The notes under the pieces are model-generated. The model was not told the origin of the DNA. It saw nothing but the letters and a program-made list of their open reading frames with translations, and searched no databases. Positions 34,268 through 46,055 of a stretch of DNA of 64,000 bases are shown here, one piece after another. This stretch comes from Alectoria sarmentosa (taxonomy: Eukaryota > Ascomycota > Lecanoromycetes > Lecanorales > Parmeliaceae), in contig WOGZ01000034.1 of assembly GCA_009733775.1 (NCBI GenBank), forward strand, positions 1 through 64,000, read 5' to 3'. The translations under genes were made by a program, and so were the position numbers. The first letter of the stretch is position 1, and every line of letters starts with the position of its first letter.

Positions 34268-37200
34268 CCCCCCTCGACTAAATAAATATAAATTAATTAA
34301 ACGAATAAAATTACGAATATCAAAATTTCGAAAATAAATTCTCAACGCAATTTACATTTATAACAATTATTTATTAATTTAAATAAACTCATCGATATGC
34401 TTTTTATTTCATTACGTAATTTTTTTTAATAAATTTAAATCTATTATTTTATTAAATTAAATCATTTATTGAATCGTTATAAATCTTTTATCGTCGTTTT
34501 TGAATTTAATTATATTCGATCACATTTTTTTTTTCTCATTAATTTAAAAATATATTAAAAAAGAAAATTATAATGTTGTTAAAAAACGTTTCAAAAAGAT
34601 TAAAAAAGATAAATTATATAAAGTTTAATTACGTTATATTTATGAAAGTAAGATTTATAAAATTAAAAATTAAAAAAAAAAACATAAAATTTCACGTTTT
34701 AATATTTAATATATTTTAAAGTTCGATAAAAAGAAGAATACGTGAAATTTAACGATAAAAAACGCGTTTTATAATTATTTTTTTAAAAAGCGAGTAACTT
34801 ATATAATTCATCGCATAATTATTATAATTAATTAAATAACAAATTCGATTATAAATTAAACGATATTTTTTATAATTTATATTAAAACGTAAATAAAGAA
34901 AATCTTATTTGAAAATTTCGAAATATTTATAATGCGAAAATCAAAATTCGTTATTAAAAATTAAGATCTTTTATATTAATATAAGTTTTATTTAAATAAT
35001 TATACGCATTAAACGAATAATACGTTAAATTTCGAAAAGATTTAAAAAATTAAGTCATATATCTCTTTTTTTCGCGAAAATTTTATCATAAAATGTTAAA
35101 AGAAAATTAAAAAAATAATTATTATAAACGTTATTTATAAAATGAATAAATATAAATTTTCTTTATTAATTATTATAAGCGTAAACGCATTAAAAAAAAA
35201 TTATATAATTTTTTATTTTTTAATTGCGAAATATTTTAAGAATTATTTTTAAACGTTATAATAATATCGAGATATATACATTAAATTAAATATTCGTAAT
35301 TCGATTATTAATATTATTAATTGCGAGAAAGTTTTAATTAATGCTTATAACGTAATTTTTTCAAATTTTAAACATATATTATATATTTAATATATTAATA
35401 AAAACGTTATCGTTAATTACATATTACGTTTTTATATTAAAAAAAATTGAATTGAATTTTACGCTTATTATTTCAAATTATATACGCAATCATTATAATT
35501 ATCTTTAAAATTAAATAAAAATCTTTTCAAAAAATTTATCATTATTATAATCTCGTAGTTTGCATTTATTTAACAAAAATATAAATTATTTCATTTCGAA
35601 TCAAATTTATTCAATGTTATATTAATAAAAAAAATTATTTTTAAAATATCGTTATCTCGAAAAGTGAAAATAATAATACGATTTTGAAAAGAAAACTTAA
35701 ATTCTTAATCGATAAAAGATCTTTTATTTTTATTTTTATATAATCGTGAATTAAATTTAAATGAAAAACTTTTAAATCGTTATTATAAATATTATAAAAC
35801 ATTTTTCATTTTAACGAAGTAATTATATTAATAATATTGAAAATATAAAGATTGCGTTGTTAATGAAACTTTATAAGTTTATATTACGCGATATTATTAT
35901 TTATGTAACACTTTTTATTTTACGTCGAATATTAAATTAATATAAAAAAATCGTTAAAAAAAATTAAAAGATTATATTAATAATTTTATCACGATATTCG
36001 AATCTTTTTATTATTATAAAAAATAAATGAGAATAATAAAAGACGTTGAAATAATTTAAATTGAAAATATATATTTTTATTAATAATATAAAAAGTTAAT
36101 TAACTTTTGCACACGAAATAATCTTATCGAGATAAAAGATTTTTAATAATTAATTAATTCATTATTTATTATATATAAGTCAATCATCGCTCGTTTAAAA
36201 AATAAATTTATTAATTTTTATAAGTTTTCTATACGGGCGAAGCTTACGTTTCAAAAATTTATATAATAAAAATCGTTATAATATAAGCGAATAAAGGTTA
36301 TTTTAAATGCGCGAAACAATGAAATTGCGCAAATTTTAAAAAAAAAATAACGAAAAAATCGAAGAAAAGATTATATAACTTCATTAATTTAATTTTATAA
36401 ATTTTTTAAATCTTTAAAGCCTTTAAAGCTTAAAGATTTTGATTTTAATCGTATTTTAAAATTCGATTTCAAGCGTGTGTTTTTTAAAACAGTTAAATCT
36501 ACGTGTGCGCTCGAAAACGATTTAAAAAACGACTTAAAAAACGATAATATTACGTTTAATGTAATAATTAAATGAGTTATATTAAAAACCCTTAATTTGA
36601 AAAGCGTTAATATCGATTCAATTCGAAAATCGATGTTATAAACTTATTATAAAAGCTTTTTAACGATTATATATATAACATATAAAGAAATCTTAATGTT
36701 ATTAAAAAAAATTCAATCAAATAACGAAGAATTTAAACTTAAAAGATATTTTATAAATTTAATAAAAAATAGTTTTATTATATTATCGATTAAAACGATA
36801 TATTTATATTTTTTTAATTTGATAAATTTATTAACGAATTATTCAAAAAAACATAATCGATTTAAAAGCATCGTAAAACGTTTTCATAATTAATAAATAT
36901 GTGATTTCATTAAAAAAAACGAATTAAATTTATTAAATTATATATTAAAACGAGTGCTTAGTTATTAAATAAAACATAATTTTCAATATAAAATGCTTAT
37001 AAAAAAATTCGTTAAATTAGTAATTGCATTATCTTTTTTAATTATTATATAAATTTCAATTATAAAAAAAACTCAATTTATAATAATAATTTTGATAAAA
37101 ATTTTAATTGAGCGATTACGATAATAAGAAATTATAAGAAAAAAAGAAGTTATAAAAGAAATAAGAAAAGGTTTTATATAATCGTATAATAAACGTGAGC

Positions 37201-37532
37201 GAGAAAATTTAACACTCGTTTAATAATAAAATATTAAAACGTTATTTAATTCTTTTTACGTGTGATATTAATATCTAATTTAATTAATATTCGAATATAA
37301 TGATTTTTATAATTTTTTGAAATTTTAATGCTCGTGCTTTTTTTTTTTTACATTTTTTATATTTTAATCGATTTATTTTATATTAAATCATATTTTCATT
37401 TTTTCGATTTTTTGTTAATTATGTCAGAGAATCGAAAATGATGCTGAATGCTTATATTTCGATATACACGAAATAATAACTATAAAGAGAAATATATATG
37501 CGAAGGCGATTTAAATAAGCAATGTCAAGTCG

Positions 37533-37548
37533 CGCTAAACTCAATCGA
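37533..37548 (+). repeat. 16-bp motif shared with the left AT block
   Basis: CGCTAAACTCAATCGA occurs here and, exactly, at 3717-3732, both in plus orientation. It sits in a less RIPped island and keeps CpA sites that should have been lost. Confidence 0.5.
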
Positions 37549-38127
37549 ACCGCGTACTACAAAGGCAGAATAAAATTATGACAAATTAATTATAAACTTT
37601 TTTTTTTTTTTTTAATATTATTTAAATCAAAATTATTATAAATAATATAAATTAATAAAAGATGAAATTAAGTTATATTATAAATTTATTTATATTTTAT
37701 CACATTATTCTTTTAAATAAGTTTTACGCATAAAGATTTGTTAATAAATTATTTAATAATATGTTTTTAACACAATTTAATTATTTAATACGCTATATAT
37801 AAAGAATGCAATTATAAAACTTTATCGTTATTTAAAAAAAAATTTATGATCTTATAAAAGAAAATTCTATCAAATTTTTTTAAAGTGAAGGAAAAAATTG
37901 CTTAACTTTCAATATTCTTTGATAAAAAATGCATTATTTAATGTTGAAATTTAAATTTAATGTCTCTTATTGTTTTTTAAATGCGAAATTTTATATTAAT
38001 TATTTATACACACACATAAACGCACAAAAGTTTTTATTAATTATCGAATTTTATTTAATATATTATTCGTTTTATTATTGCTTTTTATTTATAAAAACTT
38101 TTAAATTATTCAATTTTTAATATTATA

Positions 38128-38645
38128 ATATTTATTTAAATAATTATATATAAAATAATTAAGCGATATTCGATTAAATCGTTTATAACGATAACGTAAA
38201 TCTTTTGATATTTAAAAAAGTTTTATTTTACGTTTTATATATTTATAAAAAAATTCGACGTCGTGCGATATATCTTTATTTATCGATATTATTATCATCA
38301 AATTTTAATTTTATATCAAAAAAATGAATTATTTTCGCTTCGCTTTTCGCTTTATTTTTCGCAGTTTTTTTTTACAAATTTTATCGTTTCGATATTTATT
38401 TAAATAATTATTTATAAAATAATTAAACGATATTAAATTAAATCGTTTATAACGATAACGCAAATCTTTTTACATTTAAAAACATTTTATTTTATATTTT
38501 ATATATTTATAAAAAAAATTAACGTCGTGCGAGATGATCTCATTTATCGATATTATCATCATTAAATTTTAACTTTACATTAAAAAAATGAATCATTTTC
38601 GCTTTATTTTTCGTTTTGCTTTTTATAAATTTCGTTATTAATGTT
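38128..38645 (+). repeat. Direct tandem duplication, ~264-bp unit
   Basis: Units at 38128-38388 and 38392-38645 share atatttatttaaataatta, aaatcgtttataacgataac, acgtcgtgcga and aaaaaatgaatnattttcgc in order, and differ mainly by C/T and G/A transitions. The duplication therefore predates at least part of the RIP. Confidence 0.75.
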
Positions 38646-38659
38646 TATTTATTTATTAT

Positions 38660-38766
38660 CGTGATAATATAAACAAGCAAATAAACAAGCAAGTAAATAA
38701 GATATTATCGCGACAATACTTTATTTATTTATTTGTTTATTTATTTATTTGTTTACTTATTTGCAC
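38660..38766. repeat. Long imperfect inverted repeat
   Basis: AAACAAGCAAATAAACAAGC and AAGTAAATAAG on one side pair with the TTATTTATTTGTTTATTT / TTTGTTTACTTATTTG arm on the other, around a TATTATCGCGACAATA centre. It could form a hairpin; it looks like a subterminal palindrome of the element. Confidence 0.5.
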
Positions 38767-39145
38767 GATCGTTCAAAAAAGAAAAAAAAACTATAACGTT
38801 TAATTGAAATAATAAATTAATTAACGAAAGATATTTTTTTTAAAACGTTATAACGTCGATTCGACGAATATTATAACGATTATCTCGAAAATTTATATAT
38901 TTTAAAAGTTATATAATATCTGCGCGTTTATTAAAACGCATAACGTGATTAAATATTAATATTAATTTTAACGTCGTTATAAATAATAATTAATTAGATT
39001 TTTCAATTAAATGAAATTGCAAATTTACTTTTTAATTATTGCATTATAGTTTCTAATTCTTGCGAAAATCTATCTAATTATATATTTCACTTTTTTCAAG
39101 AATTCCAAAAAGGGCCATGCGTCGATAGAGGCATACAAAATAGAT

Positions 39146-39211
39146 GGGGATGTACATGTATCAAAAAGTGGTGTACATCTATCGAAAAGTGGTGTATACC
39201 TATCACCACCC
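39146..39211 (-). repeat. Right terminal inverted repeat
   Basis: Reverse complement of the left TIR, less altered. The 45 bp just inside (39100-39145) also has normal composition. Confidence 0.85.
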
Positions 39212-39219
39212 TAAACAAA
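39212..39219. repeat. Target-site duplication, right
   Basis: TAAACAAA, exact copy of 34196-34203. Confidence 0.8.
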
Positions 39220-39804
39220 TGGGTCTTGACGTACGTGACCTAAGATTTCAATACGAAGCTGTCTTGGTAAAGTTTCCGTATGATTTGAAGATCTACTAAA
39301 GTCTTACAAACCTACCTAGCTCCCGCAGAGTCCGCTTAATTCTACCAAAAACATGCCGCTTGTCGTCTCAATCCGGACTTCTTTCTTGCGCTTCTGCAAC
39401 ATTGATGCAGCTGACCTGGACGAGGGGAGCATAAAGTATACTTTATGCAGCCTACTCCTTCTAGTCTCTCACCCTTAGCTACCCCTCCAGACCGCTCTCA
39501 AACCAAACAATGAAGCTATACTTTAAACCTACTTTAAACCTTCTCGCCCCACGTCCACTGGACTCCCGCAGAACAATGATACAACAGTACTACTTTAATG
39601 TATTTGTATCCGAAAATAGCGGAAGCTAAAGCTCAGCTCCCTTCATCTAGCTACTTTTTCTTACACGACCCATTCCCCGCGTCGCCAAGCAGATCTAGAA
39701 CGACATCTCGGTATAAAGCCATGGCGATTCCTCAATGCCATCCCCGACTTCCCCTTGCAGGACCTGCATTCATATAGAGCTGCAAAAGCCTTTCGCGGAA
39801 CAAG
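39220..39804. other. Upstream region of the secreted-protein gene
   Basis: 585 bp of normal composition between the element and the ATG at 39805. It holds repeated ctactttaaacc-type and agtatactttatg strings. No gene seen; presumably promoter. Confidence 0.45.
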
Positions 39805-40472
39805 ATGCGTCTCGTCTCCATACTCACTGTAGCTGCCAGTCTCGCAGTGGCCGCACTGGCAGGTACATGCAACCAAGACAACTGCTACAGAGCCCTCGAG
39901 CACTATCAAGAATCCACCTCTTCCACCTTCTGCAAGCAATATTTACAAACATCGTAAGTTGCCCGTCACCACCTCTACTACCATTCCATCACATCAGCTA
40001 ACCACCTCCCCAGCACCAAAACAGCGCCAAGCGGTATCGCCACCTGCGGCTCATCCGTAAGTCCACCCTCCATCCAATCTCACCCCACCCTGTCCTACTA
40101 ATCCCACCCCTCCAGCGCATCTCCAGCGCCTGCAGCTGCCTGACAACAACAACAACCACCACTACACTCTCCATCACCACGACCGCAACTTCGTCGTCGA
40201 AGACGACAGCCAAGACGACAACAGCGACGACCGCGTCGCCCAAGACTACGACGCCGAGCAGCGTGACCACGACGGCGCCGGCGACTTTCCCCTTCCCGAC
40301 GTCGACGTGCACGGGGCGGCTGCTGAGCGTGGCCGGTTGTCCGACGCCGTACGATCACTGCTGCCAGTATGTGTGCGAGGAGGCGCAGGTGCCGTATGAT
40401 GTGTGCTCCTTGACGAATGGGAGTGGCGAGTATGCCGTGTGTTCGAGTTGTCCTTCGCCGACGCCTACGTGA
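39805..40472 (+). CDS. Secreted Cys-rich protein, 182 aa, Thr-rich linker
   Basis: Three exons: 39805-39953, 40014-40056 and 40116-40472; both introns start GTAAGT and keep phase. Residues 1-19 are a signal peptide (MRLVSILTVAASLAVAALA). The N-terminal module is GTCNQDNCYRALEHY ... FCKQYLQTS ... ATCGSSRISSACSCL, a Cys pattern common in small secreted ascomycete proteins. A Thr/Ser linker of about 50 residues (probably O-glycosylated) leads to a second module, CTGRLLSVAGCPTPYDHCCQ then YVCEEAQVPYDVC and VCSSC. It is extracellular, with no enzyme motif. Candidate effector or wall protein by architecture. It lies 594 bp from the TIR transposon. Confidence 0.75.
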
Positions 40473-41186
40473 TGTGCAAATGTAAATATCGTGGAGCGAA
40501 CCTCTGTATGCGTTCGCCAAGTGACTGGACGGGGGAAGTATCGCTATGTTGTTCAGTGGTCTTTCAATGTTAGGACGGGTGATGATGTAGGTTGGACGAA
40601 TCAGGATGATAGCAGTTAATCCTCTGCCAGATTCATGTACCATACACACCTCGCCGTCGCATCCACTTCATGCCCACAGAATACCCATTTACTACATTCA
40701 ACGCTCTAGAGGCTCCTGTACTCATATGACACCGACAACATGGACTCCCAGAACAAGACTTTTGTTGCTTCCTAAACCTCAACTCTCTACGCAAGACAGT
40801 CCAAACAATGCCAGGCCGGGTTTCCTTGAAGTATCTTCTTCTCCCTCCCCCAATTTCCATTTTTCCTTCCTTCCCTTTCCCCTCTTTCCCTCCATTTCGA
40901 CCCCCTCCCCTCTCCCGTCCATCCATCTCATCTTCCCCCAGAACAACACAAACGTCAACATCCATCCCCATCCCCCTCCATCCCCCTCCATCCCCATCCC
41001 CAACAACCACCACACCCCCCTCCCTTCCAACTTCCAACATCCACAGTCCCCAACAGCTCATCATACATACCATCATGACGAAAACCCTCTCGAGTCTCTG
41101 GTCATAGCTATGCAGCCATGATCCGAAAAAAGGTGGTTGGTGGTGGGTATAGAACTACAGCACCCGATTTGCAGTGGTCGTGTTAG

Positions 41187-41330
41187 TGAGTGAATGAGTG
41201 AGTGAGTGAGTTGGTAAAGATGATGTATTTGGGTGGATAGATGGATGCATCGATGCATCGATGCATGCATGCATGAATAAAAAGGAACAAAAAGAAAAGA
41301 AAAGAAAAGAAAAGGTATGCGGGGGGGAAG
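41187..41330. repeat. Microsatellite cluster
   Basis: Adjacent short arrays: gagt repeats (41187-41212), a gatgcatc/gcat array (41240-41275) and aaaag repeats (41285-41313). Confidence 0.8.
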
Positions 41331-41845
41331 GGCTGGTAGATTAATCGATGGTGAAGGGAAACAGCAGCACAAGATACAATCTCTCCACACCATCCGCTCC
41401 CTCCCTCCCTCCCTTCCTCCCTTCCACAAATCATCAAGTTTATTCCGCACATCCATCTCATCCCCACCCCCGCCAAGAACCACTGCATAACAAGGTTTTC
41501 AAAAAACCCTCTATCCCCGAATCTCCCCTTCTCTTCACAACGCATGATGTTTTTCAAGCGCCCTGAATCGATTCCAAAATAAGAGGTAGCGAGATGAACG
41601 CACTCGCCAAAACGCCACAGATTCTCTCTGAACAAGTCGGATAGGATAAGGATAGGATACTCGTAGGAAAAAGATAGGACACATCCCCCTTTGGCCTGCA
41701 GTGTTGTTGGAACAGGCTACGCAGCGGAATAACTAATAGCCGACAGTAGGGCTAGGGCTCATGAATGACTGATTATGACTACCATGAAGAACATAAGGAA
41801 CAACATGCAGGTGGGCATGCTCCTGACTAAATACACGAGGATGGG

Positions 41846-42006
41846 CCCCATGCTTCCACCAGATTCCTAGGGATTCCATACCAAATGTCGGTCAACTCAG
41901 GGGTACCTCCCCCGGGCCATCTGCCGGACCCACATGCTCCACTCGTGGCTGCATTAGTAGTATTCCGTATAAGCGAATCAAGCGAGGCAATTACCATCCT
42001 CACAAC
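41846..42006. repeat. Dispersed repeat, copy B (LTR-like fragment)
   Basis: Longer partner of 26171-26290; it retains the middle segment ccacatgctccactcgtggc through gtattccgtata that copy A lacks. On the minus strand the end reads TGTTGTGAGGATGGTAATTG, which would suit an LTR start. No coding sequence is attached. Confidence 0.7.
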
Positions 42007-42799
42007 ATGCAGCATCAAACAAAGGACCATCCCATCCCATCCCCTCAGCCAGTCTCCACAGATTTCGAAAATGATGATGAATCTCATGGACACCACCTCC
42101 AGTACCATCTACGAGGGGAAGCAAGTATTCGCATCCTACTACTACTACTACTACTACCAGACAAACCCCCCCCCCCCGGCTCAATCGCAGCCCTCACTCA
42201 CACCACCCAACCTCGCCAAATTTCGCACTCAAACCAAAAAACAGCAAGCCGAGCTCATCCCATATCCCACACCCGAAGACATCCCCACTCCTTTCCGATC
42301 TACAGCGTGACTACGTTGGTGACGTCCCTCTTCGGCGCGGCCGCAGACCATTTCCACGCAGCGCGCTGCTAACCCGATCGAGGCTCGCTGACCGCCAAGC
42401 GGTTTTCCGGCGGGCACAGCCCTGCGCTACGCTGCTTCGGGCATGCACCTCGCGAAACTAAAGTACGCAATTACTCGTAGTCAACGAGGACCAAATAAAT
42501 CCCTCTCGCGCTTGCTGGCATACTTCGAATTTTGTCGCCGCTGGATTGCTGATGGAGATTGGCGACGAGCTGTGGTACTAATCGGGATGCGTTTGCGTAC
42601 GGCGATGGCGATGCAGATGGGAATTCTACATCGATTCTGGATATATATTCGACATCCCTCGCGCAAATTGGCAGAACTGCACAGGTCCCAGATTCCCGCA
42701 TTCCACCTTTTCACAAGCACGATTTATTCCCAGATATCAAACCGAATAAAAGTAACCTCCGACCTCCACGTGCATTGACAGCGCTCATCCACCTTCACA

Positions 42800-43877
42800 A
42801 TGTCCTCCCCTTCCGAATCCCTTGACATAGCCGAACTAGCCATTTACCTGCCTCTTCTGTTCGTAACGCTCTTCGTCACCTCTCGCCACGGTATCAACCG
42901 CCAATCAGGCTGGATCTACCTTGCCATATTCTGCCTCATTCGCATCATTGGCGCTGCTCTGGGCATTGCAGCAGAGAAGAAGCCAAGTAATGTTAGCGAT
43001 CTTGAGTGGAGTGCGATACTGGGGAGTGTTGGCATAAGTCCGTTGCTATTGGCGAGTCTGGGGCTGTTGAAGCAGATGTGGGTGTCTTGCCTGAGAGCAG
43101 ATCTTGTCTAGCAGAGGCTGACATGTGGCGACAGAACAGACAAGACCACCACAAAGGTTTCGACAGAGGGCGTGATCCAGGGACAGAGCTGGTTTGAGAC
43201 TGTGATATCCTATACCATTCTAGGCAGGATGTGGGTCTATCCTTACACAAGTCAAAGCACCCGTTTGGACAAACCTCGACTGACTTCTCTTTACCAGATT
43301 CGGTAGACTCGGTGTGCACCAACTTGCGACATCCTACCGCAGCCGCTTCCTCCAGCTCCTCCAGCTCCCTGCCGCAATCGCACTCATCATTTGTATTGTC
43401 GGTGGCTCCGATCTGACCGATAGCTCGGTTTCCGAACAGAGTACAGGGAAGAAACTGATCAAAGCCGGCCTCATCATCTTCCTGATCATCTACATTTGCC
43501 TCTTTATCCTCATTGCCAAGAGCGCAAGCGAACTCAACAGCCTCCCTGCTGGTGAAAAGCGAGTCCTGGCAGCCTTGATAGTAGCGCTGCCACTCCTCGG
43601 TGTTCGCGTTCTGTTCAGTCTTCTCGCATACTTCTCGACGATTTCGACATTCTCCCCAACCGGAGGAAATGTTCTTGTTCGAGCACTCATGGCAATTCTC
43701 GAGGAGATTCTGATAGTCATTGCGTACACACTGGCTGGTATTTTGATGCCTAAGCATGGCGACGCAAGAACAGGCGACACTGAATTCGAGGTTGAGCACC
43801 TGGAAAGTACAAAGGGCCGGCCAACTCGGCACGCTCCACACCATAGCCCTCGGGTCGTGGTTCGAGACAGTACTTGA
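42800..43877 (+). CDS. DUF7702-type multi-pass membrane protein, 317 aa
   Basis: Exons 42800-43077, 43135-43230 and 43298-43877. Both introns have GTGGGT donors and CAG acceptors and are phase 2. Hydrophobic segments occur at IAELAIYLPLLFVTLFVTSR, GWIYLAIFCLIRIIGAALGI, GSVGISPLLLASLGLL, LPAAIALIICIVGG, AGLIIFLIIYICLFILIA, VLAALIVALPLLGVRVLFSL and VRALMAILEEILIVIAYTLAG, giving a seven-helix topology with a basic cytosolic tail. The layout and the ...LRIIGAAxGI-type second helix fit the fungal DUF7702 family of unknown function. It is intact and convergent with the Zn2Cys6 gene; the gap between their 3' ends is 406 bp. Confidence 0.75.
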
Positions 43878-44283
43878 GCTACACTTCCATTAGCGGATTA
43901 TTGGGAGAAATCAACAGCCTCCCGGCCCTCCGCTTCCTCAGACGCCATTGCTGTCCGTGGCTATGGTCAAAATAGAACGAGCCAGGGCTCGAGACTTAGA
44001 AAGCATAGCAGTTCATCTTGAAGATTGTTCTTGTGAATAGCGCGTCGGCGACATCTGGATAGTGGTAGTCGCTAAAGGTCAAAAAAGATCGAGTCGAGTT
44101 TCAGGTTGTGTGTCGCCGACAATCCGCATTGGAAGGCCAAATCCTCATTTGAGGTCTGTAACATAAAAGCAATGGGGATCCTGAGGCATCTGAAATTCCA
44201 GAGAGTATAGTTCTGCGCCCTGGTTATCGTGGTCAGATGTGATTGATGAAAACAGCAGACTCACAGGTGCTTTCTTACCGAGT

Positions 44284-46055
44284 TCACCAGTCATCGACCA
44301 CCTCGTCTGCGCGCGCCGTCTCGAACTTGTCCCACGCAGTGATCTCTCTTTTGGTTCTAAGAACATTGGCCAAAGATTCGGCTTGTTTGATGCCCATCAT
44401 CCGTCCAATCAATTCAAGTCGTGTGATGATCCAAGCGCGCATTCCGCCAAGTTGCTGGTCCATCGTTGCTACCAGGTAGAGCGGCCATAGCAGAACCGTT
44501 CCTGACGCAGCTCTTGGGAGCCGTGATGAGTATATGGAAGAACGTGATGCGCCCAAGATGAAGGGAACACTGGCACAGATGTCGTAGGCAAGATTTGCTA
44601 GCAGAATCGCGGATCGGTATTGTTGTGATTCGTGTAGTGCCGGGTTCGGCATGGAGTTGCGACTAAGCCAGGCGGTGATTATTTGTTGAGTGAGGATACG
44701 AGCGCAACGATACACATTCCAGACTGCAACGTTCCACGTGCTACGGTAGACGTGATAAGTGTCTGAGAAAACATGCTCGGTGTCGGCGCTCTGTATGATC
44801 GAGTGTGAGAAGGCTGGTGGAAGGTTGTTCTTCCAATCCTCCAAATCAGAGTCAATAATGTTCGCCAACGTGACGACCCCAATTTCGTTGTTGCGGTATC
44901 TCTCTGCAGTAGCTCGCAGAGCGCAAAGGCGCCCAATAATAGGAAAAAGCTGCTGCTCAGGTAGCGTCTCTTTGGATTCGGTTTCAGCGGCGATCTCTGT
45001 CCATTCGATGAAATCTGGAGGAATGATTAGACGCCTTTGGAGGCAGTCAACGAGCTAGATCATACCAGTCAGGTTAAAGCGTTCCGCTCATCCTGAAATC
45101 AATGGCTTACAATCTGAACACGCAAACTGGCGAAAATATTACGCCCAATCTTCGTACGCAATTGATCCACTCCACGTAGGCGCGCTATCGCAGTCGCTCC
45201 ACTGACGTGATTTGCCCACGATCTCATAGACTCAGGGTTTGAACAGGTGATTGTCTGTGCACTGGTCAGAGCAAAAATCAGATAATCATTTTGAGGTAGT
45301 GCAATACTTCAAACAAGCCAAGCAGTATAACCGCTATCAAAGTCTGGTCTGTGCTTGCTTCTTTTGAGTCTTGGATCGAAGCAGTGATGGCACGCAGCAC
45401 CCTAGCATAATTTTGACCTGCGGCGACCATAAGTTCCGGTGCATGCTTCATGTTCGAGAGTCCGGCTAAGCCTATTGCACCGATGATCTTGGGTAGAGCA
45501 CTGAAGGATGAGTTCTGTCGATAGAGAGTAGGTAGCACATGAGAATATGCGGTTAGGCAGGTAGGATCCTCAGAGACGAAATGATGGAAAAAATAGTAAA
45601 TGGCCTCTTCTTCTAGGGGAACAGAAAGGCCTCGAATAGCAACCGTTGTGTGTTCTTCCATTTTGGCAGGTGCGACAGAGAAGTCTGTGGCAGGAGTCGG
45701 TACAAGGCCATCTCGGACGACTTTTGAAAGGGGTAATGTTGATACCGGCTTGCTGTTCTCCCAGTCTATTCCTGCCTGAGCCTTGGTCATGATTTTGCTG
45801 GTTTCGTTGCGAAACAGATCTTGCTCTTCACGATATCCTGGGCATTCTCTACGAGCCCTTTGACATTGGCCACAAGTCGGTCGAGCTTGGTCACACTGAG
45901 ATTGTTAGGCGTGCGGCTATCCCCAGGGAGGAAATGCCGCTGTAGGCTAGAGGCTCTTCTTCCTAAAAAGGAAATGTCTTAGCAGACGCACGTACCTTTG
46001 TTCTCTTCGCCCGGCACGGAGCGCAGCCTTTGCTAGGCCTTCCACAGTAAACCAT
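44284..46055 (-). CDS. Zn2Cys6 transcription factor, 520 aa, four exons
   Basis: Exons: 46055-45996, 45895-45308, 45254-45111 and 45054-44284. All phases agree. The binuclear cluster spans residues 11-38: C11, C14, C21, C28, C31, C38 (CX2CX6CX6CX2CX6C), split by intron 1 after GCAPCRAKRTK. The rest matches the fungal-specific regulator domain: AIYYFFHHFV, LPKIIGAIGLAGLSN, IAVILLGLFE, SMRSWANHVSGATAIARLRG, IGRNIFASLRVQI, WPLYLVATMDQQLGGMRAWI. It is expected to be a nuclear DNA-binding activator or repressor; target genes are unknown and no biosynthetic cluster is adjacent. The third acceptor has two choices 7 nt apart; only the distal one keeps frame. Confidence 0.8.

Larger units (their letters stand above)
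34204..39211. mobile_element. 5.0-kb TIR DNA transposon (hAT-like by 8-bp TSD), interior RIPped
   Basis: The ends are inverted repeats beginning GGGTGGTGATA and are flanked by the 8-bp direct repeat TAAACAAA. Eight-base duplications are typical of hAT (also seen in Zisupton and P-type) elements; a 6-bp reading (AAACAA with one more TIR base) is also possible. The interior from about 34280 to 39090 is AT-only with stops in all frames and the CpA-depleted RIP signature, so no transposase can be read. The last ~110 bp on the right and both TIRs escaped. The flanks are normal. A less mutated island at ~37420-37580 and an internal tandem duplication suggest a composite interior. A relative lies inverted at 4450-6203. 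Confidence 0.8.
40473..42799. other. Low-complexity intergenic region
   Basis: Very long pyrimidine tracts (CCCCATCC and TTCCCTTTCC types, 40830-41040) generate spurious frames on both strands. Microsatellites and one dispersed repeat are listed separately. No gene supported. Confidence 0.6.

Noticed and set aside
36696..38120. Frames of about 65 codons inside the AT block as real genes
   Set aside because: They are Ile/Asn/Lys/Phe-only products of RIPped sequence with no motif; frames of this length are expected where G and C are scarce.
34204..39211. Starship or captain-type cargo element
   Set aside because: Element is only 5 kb, has TIRs and an 8-bp TSD, and no tyrosine recombinase or cargo gene is readable.
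40098..41121. Long open frames on both strands, rich in Arg, Pro or Gly
   Set aside because: They are antisense or shifted readings of the Thr-rich exon and of pyrimidine tracts; codon content is pure repeat and no splice or motif supports them.
42800..46055. Secondary-metabolite cluster around the Zn2Cys6 regulator
   Set aside because: No PKS, NRPS, terpene synthase, P450 or methyltransferase nearby; neighbours are a DUF7702 protein and a cyclophilin.
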